64,000 bases of DNA, from positions 110,001 through 174,000 of the forward strand of contig KV908483.1 in the NCBI GenBank assembly GCA_002005505.1, written 5' to 3'. Numbering within the stretch: position 1 is the stretch's first letter; the number at the start of each line of letters is the position of its first letter. Under the pieces are notes generated by a model. It ran no database searches, was not told the origin of the DNA, and worked only from the letters and a program-made list of their open reading frames with translations. Shown here piece after piece: positions 20,174-30,554 of this stretch. Source of the stretch: Botryococcus braunii. Its lineage: Eukaryota; Chlorophyta; Trebouxiophyceae. The translations under genes were made by a program, and so were the position numbers.

Positions 20174-23125
20174 TTGTTAAAGCTAGGATTGATCAGGCCA
20201 AGTTGCTCACCATTTGCATCACCTGTTTTGTTTGTTAGAAAGAAGGATGGCAGTTTGCGTATGGTAATAGACTACCGTCCCCTGAATAAAATTACCATCT
20301 CGGATAGGTACCCTCTCCCCAGAATTGACGATCTATTGGATAGGCTTAAGGGAGCCAAGGTGTTTTCGAGCTTGGACTTGTTGTCTGGGTACCATCAAGT
20401 GCGACTTCGCAAGGAGGATGTGCCTAAAACTGCCTTCAGGACCCCTTTTGGCTTGTACGAATTTCTTGTACTTCCCTTTGGTTTGACCAACGCGCCCGCG
20501 ACATTTCAACGGCTTATGAATGAGGTTTTTCACGACTTTATAAGGGAAGGCTTTGTGGTTGTATACTTGGATGATGTGCTCATTTATAGCAAAACGGAAG
20601 AGGAACACCTTCTGCAGTTGGACAGAGTTTTCACCCGTCTACGCGAACACCAACTCCTGGCAAAACTTGTCAAATGCTCTTTCTTTGAGAAACAATTGAA
20701 ATACTTGGGACACATCATTGGGGAAAATGGGTTGGAAGTGGATATGGATAAAGTCAAGGTGGTGCAGGAGTGGCCTACGCCCACAAACGTAACGGAAGTT
20801 AGGAGGTTTCTTGGGTTGTCTAATTACTTTCGAAAGTTTATTCAGAACTACAGTATCCTAGCAACCCCATTGACAGCTCTCTCTGGGGCAAAAGCACCTT
20901 GGAAGTGGGGACAGGAACAACAGGAAGCATTTGACAACATAAAGGAAGCTTTGGTAAGTGCCCCTATCTTAACACTCCCGGACGTACGTCGGCCACTGAA
21001 GGTAGTGTGCGATGCATGCGATTACGGCGTGGGAGCTGTGCTGTTTCAAGATGGGAAGGTTTGTGCGTATTTCAGTAAAAAGTTGGGAGCAAGCGAGAGG
21101 AACTACAGTGCCACGGAACGGGAGTTATTGGCTGTAGTGTATGCTCTTACGGAATGGAGATGGTATTTGTTAGGTAAGCCAGTAACGGTGGTGACGGATC
21201 ACAAGTGCAACACCTTCTTGGGTCAACAGGTGGGGCTTAGTCCTTGGAGGGCTCGGTGGGCCGAGCGCCTGCAGGAGTTTGAGATTGAATGGGTATGGGA
21301 ACCGGGCAAGACCAACATTGCGGATCCGCTCTCCAGGTGTCACTTCACTCAACACCCTGGACCTGGGGGGAGGGACAATGGGGCTGCTGTGGCCGGGGCT
21401 GCCCTCCGGCGCAAGCGTCGGCGCACCAGTCCGGACTCCCTCACCCCCTCCAGCCGGGATGTCGAGGGTACCCTCACAGCTCGGGTCCGCAAGGTCCCCA
21501 AGGTCACGCTCCCGGGGCCCGCTCACGAGACCCCAAGCTCCCTCGGCACGATGGAGCAAATCGGGTTGGCCAGCCCGAGTGAGCTTACCCGCGAGACCGA
21601 TGGGTACGAATCCCTACTTGGAAAACTTGAGAAGGCTTACACATACGATCCGTGGTTGGCAGCGCGTGCGAATAGAAGGAAGGTTAGTCTAAAGGGAGGC
21701 TTTTGGGAGAGGAATGGACGGAAATATGTTCCTGCATTGTTTGAGGAAAGGAAAGATGGGGAACTTGTCGTGGAGAACCTACGACGTGGAATTTTGGAAG
21801 CTTTACATGATCCACCTCATGTTGGTCACCCTGGAGTAACTCGCATGTACGAGCTTGTCACAAGGGAATGGTATTGGCCGGGAATGTATGAGGATGTCAA
21901 AGCCTATGTTGCTCATTGTGACTCTTGTCAACGAGTCAAGGCTCGGAATACTTTGCCTGCTGGTCTTCTTCACCCCTTACAAATACCAGCAAGGAAGTGG
22001 CAAAGTGTGTCTATGGACTTTATTACTAACCTCCCAAAGACCCCAAGTGGACATGATGCGATTTGGGTTGTTGTGGATAGGCTTAGCAAGTGTGCTCATT
22101 TTGCTGCTACAACAATGAATGCTGATGCTTATACTGTAGCACAATTGCTAAGGACACGGGTGTGGATGTATCATGGGTATCCGGAGGAAATTGTTTCTGA
22201 TCGGGAACCCCGCTTTGTGAGTAAGTTTATGAAGGCATTACATGAACTTACGGGATGTCGACCTGCCCTTTCAACTGCCTTCCATCCTCAAACGGATGGT
22301 CAAACCGAAAGGACAAACCGCATCTTGGGAGATTATCTGAAACACTATGTGGCGGATCATGGGAAGGACTGGGATAGTTACTTGCCTGAAGCAGAATTCG
22401 CATATAACAACGCATGGCAAACCTCAATAAACACCACACCCTTTCGGCTCACGTATGGCCAAGATCCAAACGTGCCGTTTGCGAATGGCCACTTGGGCAA
22501 AACTGGAATTGGGAGTGCGGATGACTTTGTGCGGAAGATGGGCTCAGACATCCGACGGGCAAACAAGTTTTTGGCTGCAGCCCAAGACCGTCAGGCTGCC
22601 TATGCGAATAGGCGCCGTAGCAATGTCACCTTCGCCACCGGTGACTTCGTGCTGGTGGACCGCAAACTTCCACACAAGTTTGCGCCTCGCCGCGTGGGAC
22701 CCTTCAAGGTCCTTGACTCGCCCGGTCCCAATGCTTACCGTTTGGACTTCCCCGACGGCTACGACCACTACCACCCCGTAGTCAATGTGAATTTCCTCAC
22801 CCTCTACCGCACTGCAGAGGGAGCCCGCGTGCGCACGCCGCCGCCGCCGCCCCCGCACCTCGTCAACAATCACATTGAGTATGAGGTTGAGACCATTCTG
22901 GATCACAAGCCGCGCACCGATGACCGCGGCCGTGCTCTGTACGACCCGGACGGGTCCCCTCATCTGCAGTATCTCGTCCGCTGGAAGGGCCACGATCCCA
23001 GCGAGGACAGTTGGGAGCCACTCAACCATTTCACGCGTTGCCACAAGAAAGTGGAAGAATACAGAGAGAGTCACGGGCTCCCGCCATTGCCTCCCAAGGG
23101 CACGACTCCCAGGGTCCACCCTTAG
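20174..23125 (+). CDS. Gyp1 pol: RT, RNase H, integrase, chromodomain
   Basis: Open frame of 983 codons; the annotated start is only the first start-like codon after a frameshift, because the frame is open slightly further upstream. [18 protein letters not shown], then the catalytic YLDD at about residue 130. RNase H: from [14 protein letters not shown] at about 277. Integrase: HHCC zinc region at about 548-590 ([14 protein letters not shown]), then catalytic D (MDFITN), D (VSDREPRF) and E ([10 protein letters not shown]) at about 614, 675 and 713. The C-terminal chromodomain (about 902-965) has [17 protein letters not shown]. Chromodomains in chromovirus integrases steer integration to marked heterochromatin. 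The frame itself has no stops, so the lesions upstream may be recent. Confidence 0.93.
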   Translation: MLKLGLIRPSCSPFASPVLFVRKKDGSLRMVIDYRPLNKITISDRYPLPRIDDLLDRLKGAKVFSSLDLLSGYHQVRLRKEDVPKTAFRTPFGLYEFLVLPFGLTNAPATFQRLMNEVFHDFIREGFVVVYLDDVLIYSKTEEEHLLQLDRVFTRLREHQLLAKLVKCSFFEKQLKYLGHIIGENGLEVDMDKVKVVQEWPTPTNVTEVRRFLGLSNYFRKFIQNYSILATPLTALSGAKAPWKWGQEQQEAFDNIKEALVSAPILTLPDVRRPLKVVCDACDYGVGAVLFQDGKVCAYFSKKLGASERNYSATERELLAVVYALTEWRWYLLGKPVTVVTDHKCNTFLGQQVGLSPWRARWAERLQEFEIEWVWEPGKTNIADPLSRCHFTQHPGPGGRDNGAAVAGAALRRKRRRTSPDSLTPSSRDVEGTLTARVRKVPKVTLPGPAHETPSSLGTMEQIGLASPSELTRETDGYESLLGKLEKAYTYDPWLAARANRRKVSLKGGFWERNGRKYVPALFEERKDGELVVENLRRGILEALHDPPHVGHPGVTRMYELVTREWYWPGMYEDVKAYVAHCDSCQRVKARNTLPAGLLHPLQIPARKWQSVSMDFITNLPKTPSGHDAIWVVVDRLSKCAHFAATTMNADAYTVAQLLRTRVWMYHGYPEEIVSDREPRFVSKFMKALHELTGCRPALSTAFHPQTDGQTERTNRILGDYLKHYVADHGKDWDSYLPEAEFAYNNAWQTSINTTPFRLTYGQDPNVPFANGHLGKTGIGSADDFVRKMGSDIRRANKFLAAAQDRQAAYANRRRSNVTFATGDFVLVDRKLPHKFAPRRVGPFKVLDSPGPNAYRLDFPDGYDHYHPVVNVNFLTLYRTAEGARVRTPPPPPPHLVNNHIEYEVETILDHKPRTDDRGRALYDPDGSPHLQYLVRWKGHDPSEDSWEPLNHFTRCHKKVEEYRESHGLPPLPPKGTTPRVHP

Positions 23126-23683
23126 GGTCACGTCGACCGGTTGGCCCTCCTTGGAGGGGTCTCTCTGTATGGCCATATGGACTTTGGATAGGCTAGGGTA
23201 AGGCTGCCTTACCCGGTAGGGTTGACCATGGGTCCCTTACCTGGATAGATTTTTGTGCACATTAGGTGTATGGCCTTTTCACTTCACTACCACACCTGAT
23301 CAATATGGTGCAATACTGGCGTAATACTGGACTATATGTGGCACTTGGACTCCCCTTGGACTCTGGACTTTTGGACATCTGGACTTTTAGCTCTGCCCTT
23401 GTGTCTCATTTTGGCTATTCGTCATGTGGACTTTCGTTTTTCTTTCAGTGTTTTGTCTTTTGTTCTGTTAATCATGCTTGATCCTTGTTCTTATCGCATT
23501 ATGGTGGGGACCCCGATACGCAGCATTCGGCTGGGGTCTGGCAACACGGGAGGCGGGTTGCCAGTAGGTCTAAATCTGAGTCTCCGCATGTTGGAAGGTC
23601 TTTCTGTTCCTTTGTTTGCCTTGTCTGTTTGTTGTTGCGCTCTGCCTTCTGCGCGGGGACGCACAGGAATAAGGGGGGGAGTA
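23126..23683 (+). other. Gyp1 3' untranslated region with polypurine tract
   Basis: Non-coding stretch between the pol stop and the 3' LTR. It is rich in TTGGACT/CTGGACTTTTGGAC near-repeats around 23340-23400. The polypurine tract AAGGGGGGGA is at 23671-23680, three bases before the LTR. I see no ORF with support. Confidence 0.75.
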
Positions 23684-24098
23684 TGTAGTGAGGTGCCGCG
23701 TCAGCGCGACGCGTCTCACGTAGGATGTGCGCGTAAGCATAATGTTCGTAATGGTGTGCGCGTAGTTCATGTTTCTTCGTGCCCTTTGCGATACGAGTAG
23801 ATCTCGTTGTCCTTGTGTGTAGGAAAATGACTGTAATATCCTAGTGGGTCTCCTCTCGTCATCCATATCGTTATGCTCGCGAGAGCATCTCGTAGAGGGA
23901 CGACGTAGCCGGATCCGGGCATAGGTGGACTAGGAACTCGGGTGGCGATCATTGTCTTTGGGTTTGCTGCTACGAGTGAGACATCTAGCATTCTCTACAT
24001 TGTTCATTATATATTGTTCTTTGGAGACTCGGACGACCTGCGTGAGGAGGGCTGCGAACTTGTAATGGATTGGAACTTCGATTTCTACCTTCGGTGTC
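23684..24098 (+). repeat. Gyp1 3' LTR, left part
   Basis: Starts TGTAGTGAGGTGCC and matches the 5' LTR without the hAT-like insertion. It is interrupted at 24098 by CopA4; GTGTC at 24094-24098 is the target duplication. Confidence 0.92.
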
Positions 24099-24828
24099 TG
24101 TTATAATAGTGAAAGAACATTTTGGTGCCTTTCCCTCAGAAGAGTAATAGTGGCCAGATCAGCTCCAATTACCAGTGAGAACATTTATTAGAATGAGTAA
24201 TAGGTGGCAGAACCTAGGAGTTCTGCCAGAACCAATCTAGACCAATTGTACGTTGATAAGGGAGGATGAGGTAATCAGACACGGTTTGCTCGAAAGGCTA
24301 TATGCTCCTGGCTCGAAGGAATGAGGCACTTGATTGGGACATCAAAAGCACTTCGGGTGTTTGTCACTTAACTGTTGCCAGTCAAGTCATCTCATTCACA
24401 GTCGCCACTGCTTGTTACTCGACATACAACAAGAGTGTCGCCGGGCTAAACACCCTCGTGCCGGGTCATACAGGTAAACTGTTGTCAGGACATCACATAC
24501 ACAAGAACAATAGATTAGGAAAGGGTCTAGATAATGTGTAATAGAAAGGTGCTAATGTTTTAGCTCATCGGACATCGGTAATGCAGACTATCAGTAACTT
24601 TGTAGATAGAGTAGTTTGAATTGCTGAGTGATGAGAGAGAGCAATAAGCATTGTAACACTTGATTGGGACATCAAAAGCACTTCGGGTGTTTGTCACTTA
24701 ACTGTTGCCAGTCAAGTCATCTCATTCACAGTCGCCACTGCTTGTTACTCGACATACAACAAGAGTGTCGCCGGGCTAAACACCCTCGTGCCGGGTCATA
24801 CAGGAAACGCCACGCTCAGAATTGTACA
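24099..24828 (+). repeat. CopA4 5' LTR
   Basis: 730 bp, TGTTATAATAG...ATTGTACA. Hairpin arms GGCAGAAC/GTTCTGCC lie at 24206-24227 and a TATA-like box TATAT at 24299-24303. Two 147-bp modules at 24327-24473 and 24657-24803 appear identical to each other, 330 bp apart. Confidence 0.93.
24299..24303 (+). promoter_or_regulatory. TATA-like box of CopA4 5' LTR
   Basis: TATAT sits 28 bp upstream of the first module. The same 27-28 bp distance holds in CopA2 (5551), CopA5 (TTTATG near 27239) and CopA6 (46521), and a TATTAA box lies about 31 bp upstream of the module in CopB1 (54074). This puts the predicted transcript start at the beginning of module 1 in every family. Confidence 0.55.
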
Positions 24829-24844
24829 GGTTATGGGCCCACCA
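24829..24844 (+). promoter_or_regulatory. CopA4 half-tRNA-iMet primer-binding site
   Basis: GGTTATGGGCCCACCA immediately after the LTR, complementary to the anticodon arm region of initiator tRNA-Met. Confidence 0.85.
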
Positions 24845-24894
24845 ACTCGTACGCTGAGCACTTGAGATGTGTGACCCGAAAGAAAGGATCTGCG

Positions 24895-25419
24895 ATGGGA
24901 CGAACGAGACAGAGCGGGAGAATGGCCTCGGGCTCGTCAAGACCTGTGAGGTTTTCCCCACCTCGACCACCAACGTATGACAGTTTGAGAAGAGCTGGTG
25001 GAGAGACAGGACCACGAACACCTGAGGAACGAGCAATCATCGTCAAGGACTTCGTCAGCCGAGCTTACGGACAGGGGAGACTCGACCCTCCACAGTGGTT
25101 TAAACTGAGATTTCCAGTTTACCCTGCCTACAAAGTCACAGCCTGGGAGTGTTCCTTCATCAACGGCGACCCAGGATTCGTAACTCGAGCACTATTTGAA
25201 CGACACCTGCGGCAAGTCGGACGTCCGGACCAGGAAGAGTTCTGGGCAGAAAAGGCAGCGTACACAGCTGTGGAGACTGCTCTCGCCTCATTCGACGAGG
25301 ACTTCCTTCTTTCTCTATTGGGGAGTGTAAAGGGATACAGTCCAGAGGAGTGGTGCACAGAACCAGACAGCCAGGACGAGGACGGAGACTCGAAAATTTC
25401 AGAACGCGACGACGACTGA
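24895..25419 (+). CDS. CopA4 ORF1, 174-aa protein of unknown function
   Basis: Intact 174-codon ORF, the most divergent pair with CopA6. It has a shorter proline stretch (SPPRPPTYDSLRRAGG) but the same middle block (RTPEERAIIVKDFV, YPAYKVTAWECSFING, FVTRALFERHL) and acidic end (DSQDEDGDSKISE). Many differences from CopA2 are conservative (I/L/V, D/E), and the length is identical, which suggests selection on the protein. The stop lies 16 nt before the gag ATG and in a different frame. Function unknown. Confidence 0.82.
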   Translation: MGRTRQSGRMASGSSRPVRFSPPRPPTYDSLRRAGGETGPRTPEERAIIVKDFVSRAYGQGRLDPPQWFKLRFPVYPAYKVTAWECSFINGDPGFVTRALFERHLRQVGRPDQEEFWAEKAAYTAVETALASFDEDFLLSLLGSVKGYSPEEWCTEPDSQDEDGDSKISERDDD

Positions 25420-25435
25420 TCAGATCTTCAACAAA

Positions 25436-27063
25436 ATGGCAAAGAAGGGCTCAAGCACCAGTGAAGCATCAAAGTCAGCGGACGAGGAATCAACATCAAC
25501 CCCCACACGAGAGCCATGTACACCCAGTACCTCCAAGGGTGAGGGAGATAGTCTTCCCAAGGTTATTGCCACGCAAGTAAAGGTCCATATTAAGCTATTG
25601 CGTCATGGTCAGAACTTTACAGTCTGGGACAATGCGTTCACTGCTGCTAATAGTGCAAAGGGTTCCCTGCCTGCGATTCAAGAAGCCATGCCTGGTACTG
25701 TCCACAATGCTGCTGCTATGCTACTGATGTATGAATCAGTACCAGAAGAATGGTTGGGGGAGCTGTCTAGCAAGCCCTCTGCTTATGAGGCCTATGTATT
25801 TATCTGCAAGACATTTGTTGGTGGATACAACACCCAAGCCAATGCAGACTGGCTGAAGGAGATGGCAAGGGGCATGAAGAGAGGCGGCACTATGTCTCAG
25901 TATGTATCCAGGATGATCAATCTGAAGAGCTGCCTGAAACGTAATGGACATGATCTCCTGGATGGTCATGTGGCAACCCAGATAGTGCAGGGACTTCCAG
26001 CAGCACCCAACCCACCAGGATTGCTACCCACTGCAGTTGCTCAACCTTTGGATCAGCTGGCAGACCTGATCTCCACCACAGCAGAGGCCTCAGGGTATAA
26101 TGATGATGGGGAGCAACAGGCGGTGGTCATGATGGCTCAGCCTACCCCACCTGCTCATGTACCTGCACCAACAGCATGTGCGCTGAACCAACCCAAGCAG
26201 CCAGCAGAGGGCGACGCAAAGGGAGAGGTAAAGGGGACCTGCAACTACTGCCACAAAAGGGGACACTTCTGGAGAGACTGCCGCAAGAGGCAGAGGGATG
26301 CAGAGACCCAGAGGAACGTAGTTGCAGCTGTACAGCAGCTAGCTGGCATGTGGCCTCACGGGCAATTTCCTGGAGCACCTCAGCCACCGCCAACTGTGCA
26401 GCATGCGTTCCCTGGAGCTGGAGCATTCCCACTGTTGCATCCACCTCATGGTCCTCCCTCTCCCCCTTCAGAAGGTATGCCATACGTAGTGTCCTACAAT
26501 GTGCTGGACTCTCACTGCAATAAACAGTCCAAATAGTCCTGGCTTGTGGATAGTGGAGCGTCAGTGCACCTTGTGAACAGCCTGTCCCTGCTGCATGCCC
26601 CCACTGTACATACCAAGCCTATTCCCCTACAACTTGCCACTTCAGATGCAACAGGAGGAATCATTGCCACTGGCTCAGTTTGTCTATTGTCCCCACAGCA
26701 TGTACCACTGTGGCTGCATCATGTGCAGTGTGTTCCTTCAGCTACGACCAATATCCTTTCAGTATCTGCTGCCCTATGGTGCCTGCCTTGCCACAGAAGG
26801 TGTGGGAAGCTTTACAGCAGTGACAGGCCCAAATGGGTGGAGGATGCCAGTGAGTGCAGAAAATGGTCTGTACTATGTACACGACTTTTTGCCTGTGACA
26901 GCAAGTAAAACCCCAGGCCCAGTGACAGCTGCCTTGAAGAGAAAATGTAAGAAAAGCCTGAAGCACGACTGCACTAGACGGTTCCTGTGGCACAGCAGAT
27001 TGGGACACCCTGGAGAACCATGGATGCAACGTTTGAGCAGCGAGCAGTTAGTCACTCGCCTAG
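25436..27063 (+). pseudogene. CopA4 gag-protease, left part
   Basis: Copia gag from the ATG at 25436, CCHC knuckle (CNYCHKRGHFWRDC) near 26240, protease DSGAS near 26550 and the start of integrase (WHSRLGHPGEPW). An in-frame TAG at 26534-26536, just before the protease active site, replaces a CAG-type codon seen in other copies. About five bases are missing near 26777. The frame is cut at 27063 by CopA5. Confidence 0.9.
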
Positions 27064-27769
27064 TGTTATAATAGTGACAGAACATTTTGGTGCCTTTCCC
27101 TCAGAAGAGTAATAGTGGCCAGATCAGCTTCAATGAATAATCGGTGGCAGAACCTGGGAGTTTTGCCAGAACTCATCTAGACCAGTTATACGTTGATTAG
27201 GAAGGATGAGGTAATCAGACACGGTTTGCTAGAAAGGATTTATGACACCGGCGTGCAAGGACGAGGCACTTGATTGGGACATTAAAGGCACTTCGGGTGC
27301 TTATCTCTTGACTGTTGCCTATCAAGTCCTCATTCACATTCGGTCACTGCTTGTTCTCCTACACACAACAAGAGTACCGACGAGCTAATCACCCTTCGTG
27401 CCCGGGTCATACAGGTAACCTGACGTTACAAGCCTGAAGCCTCATTGACAATGGGTTAGGAAAGGTCTAGGTAATATTATTAAGTTGGTGCTAATGTTTT
27501 CCTCATTGATACACTGATAATGCAGACAATCGGTAGTTACGTAGATTACGTAGTTTGAATTACGGAGCGATGAGAGAAAGCTAGTAGCATTGTAATGACT
27601 TGATTGGGACATTAAAGGCACTTCGGGTGCTTATCTCTTGACTGTTGCCTATCAAGTCCTCATTCACATTCGGTCACTGCTTGTTCTCCTACACACAACA
27701 AGAGTACCGACGAGCTAATCACCCTTCGTGCCCGGGTCATACAGGGAACGCTGAACTCAGAAGTTTACA
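27064..27769 (+). repeat. CopA5 5' LTR
   Basis: 706 bp, TGTTATAATAGTGACAG...GTTTACA. Two-module form with modules ending at 27414 (followed by GTAACC) and 27744 (followed by GGAACG), 330 bp apart. Hairpin arms GGCAGAAC/GTTTTGCC lie at 27146-27167. Confidence 0.94.
27340..27380 (+). other. Conserved RNA hairpin in LTR module (CopA5)
   Basis: A 14-bp stem with two single-base bulges (G27349, C27345) and an 11-nt loop CTCCTACACAC: 27340-27355 pairs with 27367-27380. The equivalent hairpins in CopA6 and CopA3 keep the pairing through compensating base changes. Confidence 0.7.
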
Positions 27770-27785
27770 GGTTATGGGCCCACCA
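27770..27785 (+). promoter_or_regulatory. CopA5 half-tRNA-iMet primer-binding site
   Basis: GGTTATGGGCCCACCA directly after the 5' LTR. Confidence 0.85.
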
Positions 27786-27835
27786 CTTTTCTGCTGAGGC
27801 ATGAAAAATGTATGACTTGGGCAAAGTAGTCTGCG

Positions 27836-28360
27836 ATGGCGCGAACGAGACAAACCGGACGTATGGGCACGGGTGGAAGTAGACGTCCTCCACCTCCACC
27901 TCCTCCTCCAACATATAACGAGCGAAGAAAGGCAGGAGGAGAGAAAGGTCCACGGACGATAGAAGAACGAGCATTCCTGGTGAAGGACTTCGTCCACGAA
28001 GCTCACGGAAGGGGAGCACTCACACCCCCTCGGTGGTTCCGAGAGCGTTTTCCGATATACCCAGCTTATAAATTCACTGTTTGGGAAATCTCATTCATCA
28101 ACGGAGAGCCAGGATATCTGACACGAGCAATTTTTGAGAGGTGCTTACAGCAAACGGGAGGTCCATCGAACGAAGCTTATTGGACAGAGAAAGCTGCCTA
28201 TGCAGCGATTGAGCTATCTTTGAGCAGCCTGGGAGACGACTTCATTGATCATCTAATCCTCTACGGTGAGGGAGAATTTCACGTAGACGAGTGGGTCACA
28301 GAGGACGACAGTGAGGACGAGGACGGAGACTCCAGATTGTCAGAAAGGAGCGAAGACTGA
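27836..28360 (+). CDS. CopA5 ORF1, 174-aa protein of unknown function
   Basis: Intact 174-codon ORF close to that of CopA2: basic start MARTRQTGR, a poly-proline run, TYNERRKAGGEKGPRTIEE, the conserved FPIYPAYKFTVWE and SFINGEPGYLTRAIFE blocks, and an acidic end EDDSEDEDGDS. The stop TGA is 13 nt before the gag ATG at 28374, and gag is in another frame. Because this element has identical LTRs and otherwise intact genes, the ORF was present in a recently mobile copy. Confidence 0.85.
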   Translation: MARTRQTGRMGTGGSRRPPPPPPPPTYNERRKAGGEKGPRTIEERAFLVKDFVHEAHGRGALTPPRWFRERFPIYPAYKFTVWEISFINGEPGYLTRAIFERCLQQTGGPSNEAYWTEKAAYAAIELSLSSLGDDFIDHLILYGEGEFHVDEWVTEDDSEDEDGDSRLSERSED

Positions 28361-28373
28361 CAAGCTCTGCAGC

Positions 28374-29666
28374 ATGGCTAAGAAAGGCGCCCGCACCGGT
28401 GAAGAATCGCAGTCAGCTGAGGAAGAGTCTACCTCGTCTCCCACGCGAAGTCCGGGCACGCCAAGCACATCAAGGGGTGAGGGAGATGTACTTCCCAAGG
28501 TCATAGCCACCCAAGTCAAGGTGCATATTAAGCTGGATCGTCATGGCACAAATTTTGTGGTATGGGACAATGCTTTTACTGCGGCCAATAGTGCTAAGGG
28601 TTCCTTTCCTGCCATTCAGTCTGCCATGCCTGGGACTATCCATAATGCGGCTGCAATGCTCCTACTGTACGAGTCAGTTCCAGAGGAATGGTTGGGGGAG
28701 TTGTCAAGTAAACCGTCAGCATATGATGCATATCTGTTCATTTGCAAGAAATTTGTGGGTGGTTACAACACTCAAGCCAATGCAGACTGGCTGAAGGAAA
28801 TGTCTAGAGGGATGAGACGTGGAGAAACGATCTCTCAGTACGTGTCCAGAATGATCAATCTCAAGAGCTGCTTGAAACGCAATGGACATGACCTCTTGGA
28901 TGGTCATGTGGCCACTCAGATAGTGCAGGGACTACCAGCTGCAGCCAATCCTCCCGGGCTGCTACCCACTGCAGTAGCTTATCCCCTTGATCAGCTGGCA
29001 GCTCTCATTTCCACCACAGCCGAGGCCTCTGGCTACAAGGATGATGGAGAACAGCCTGCCATGGTGATGAAAGCAATGCCTGCTCAACTGGAGGCAGCCC
29101 CAGTCCCCTCTACTAGCGGGGCAATTCCCTCCAGACAGCCAGCAGACACAGAATCAAGGGGAGAAGTGAGAGGCACGTGCAACTACTGCCACAAGAAAGG
29201 CCATTTTTGGAGAGACTGCCGTAAACGCCAAAGGGATGCAGAGACACAACGCAATGTGGTGGCAGCTGTACAACAACTGGCAGCCATGTGGCCCCACGGG
29301 CAGTTTCCTGGAGCAGCTCAGCCACCTCCCAGCGTGCAGCATGCATTCCCTGGCACTGGAGCGTTCCCACTGCTGCACCCTCCTCCAGGCTCACCTTCTC
29401 CTCCATCGGAAGGTATGCCATACGTGGTATCATATAATGTGCTGGAAGGCAGTAGACACCAACAGTCCAAACAGTCTTGGCTTGTGGACAGTGGAGCGTC
29501 TGTACATCTTGTGAACAATCTGTCCCTGCTGCATGCCCCTACAGTCCATGACCACCCTATTCCACTGCTGCTCGCTACATCTGATGCCACTGGGGGTATT
29601 GTTGCTACTGGGTCAGTGTGTCTCATGTCCTCTCAGCATGTTCCAGTGTGGCTGCATCATGTTCAG
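28374..29666 (+). CDS. CopA5 gag-pol, first part (gag, protease)
   Basis: First 431 codons of an uninterrupted Copia polyprotein. The N-terminus is Ser/Thr/Glu-rich. The Gag body includes a W-L-G-E-L-S-S segment typical of UBN2-type Copia gag. A CCHC zinc knuckle (CNYCHKKGHFWRDC) begins at about residue 269, then a proline-rich stretch, then the protease catalytic site WLVDSGAS with the aspartate at about 372. The frame stops at 29666, where Gyp2 inserted, and continues exactly at 35140. The ATG at 28374 is chosen because all CopA gags start at the equivalent M-(A/K)-K-K-G. Confidence 0.92.
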
Positions 29667-29965
29667 TGATACAGTAGAAACGGCCAAAGGATGCGAAAAC
29701 AATGGTTACAAGTTGTTTGGGCTCCACCTCAGTACCCGTCCAGTCCGGCCCGGTCCTTCCTCTGCCAAAGCCTTATTCTATCCTGTTCTAAGTGTGTCCC
29801 TGTCTCCATCGCCAATGCGCCTTGTCAAGTAAGGGGTCACTCCCTTGGCGCGTGAAGTAGCCACTTCTTGGCGTGGAGGAACATAACTCACGAAGGGACC
29901 TTTATGGAGGTCCAAATCCTCGTGGTCCGGTCATTTTCCTATAACACGCGACTATTCCTGTTACA
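29667..29965 (-). repeat. Gyp2 3' LTR
   Basis: 299 bp; on the minus strand TGTAACAGGAATAG...CTGTATCA. The polypurine tract AAGGGGGGGAGGG (minus strand) abuts it at 29966-29978. Confidence 0.93.
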
Positions 29966-30554
29966 CCCTCCCCCCCTTAGCTTGGACGTCACGGCCAAGA
30001 GGGAGACTCACTCTAAACAACTACACTACGCACCTAACACACTTGGCAGAGGTACGGTCCTGTCACGTCCTGTCCGCGGGTACTAGTCTGGCGTCCCCAG
30101 CCCAAGCCAGACCCCTGTCCTGTCCTGTCTTGTCCAGCCCTGTCCGTATAACAATGTAAAATCTGTCTTGTCCATACATAAATTCGCCCGTCCTGTCCAA
30201 TAGGAATTCTACCCAACGGCAGTGGGGCCACCCATCTGCGTCGGGCGTTACGCTACAGCACGAGCTAGCACGGATGTCGCGACATTACATGATTGACGTC
30301 CGAAACCTGACAAGGGTGAGCAGTCAACACCGCACGCACCCGAGGTAGACGACACCCTACCTCGACGAGTCCTGTCCAGGGTGAGCGGTCATCACCGCAC
30401 GCACCCGAGGTAGACATTCTACCCCGCTTACGTCCTATTCATCCGAGTGCGCTCTAGTACTGGGATACCCCCAGGGTACACTCTAAGGGCCAAGCTTAGA
30501 GCTTCCAAGGTGGCCCAAGGACGCACCGAGGGGCCGACCCGACCTGCCAGAGCA
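29966..30554 (-). other. Gyp2 3' untranslated region
   Basis: 589 bp between the pol stop and the 3' LTR. It contains scattered CCTGTCC repeats (30057-30195) and two copies of an imperfect block of about 40 bp built around CACCGCACGCACCCGAGGTA (about 30315-30356 and 30378-30420). No coding sequence is supported. Confidence 0.7.

Noticed and set aside
21279..21692. Extra plus-strand ORF overlapping the Gyp1 pol linker
   Set aside because: It overlaps the GC-rich RNase H-integrase linker in another frame; GC-rich sequence has few stops, and there is no homologous support.
24327..24803. Regularly spaced repeats in LTRs as a CRISPR-like array
   Set aside because: Only two copies of a long module per LTR, not short repeats with unique spacers, and they lie within retrotransposon LTRs.
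29966..30554. Possible separate gene in the Gyp2 3' region
   Set aside because: Only short frames dominated by CCTGTCC repeats; better read as a 3' untranslated region with a polypurine tract at its end.
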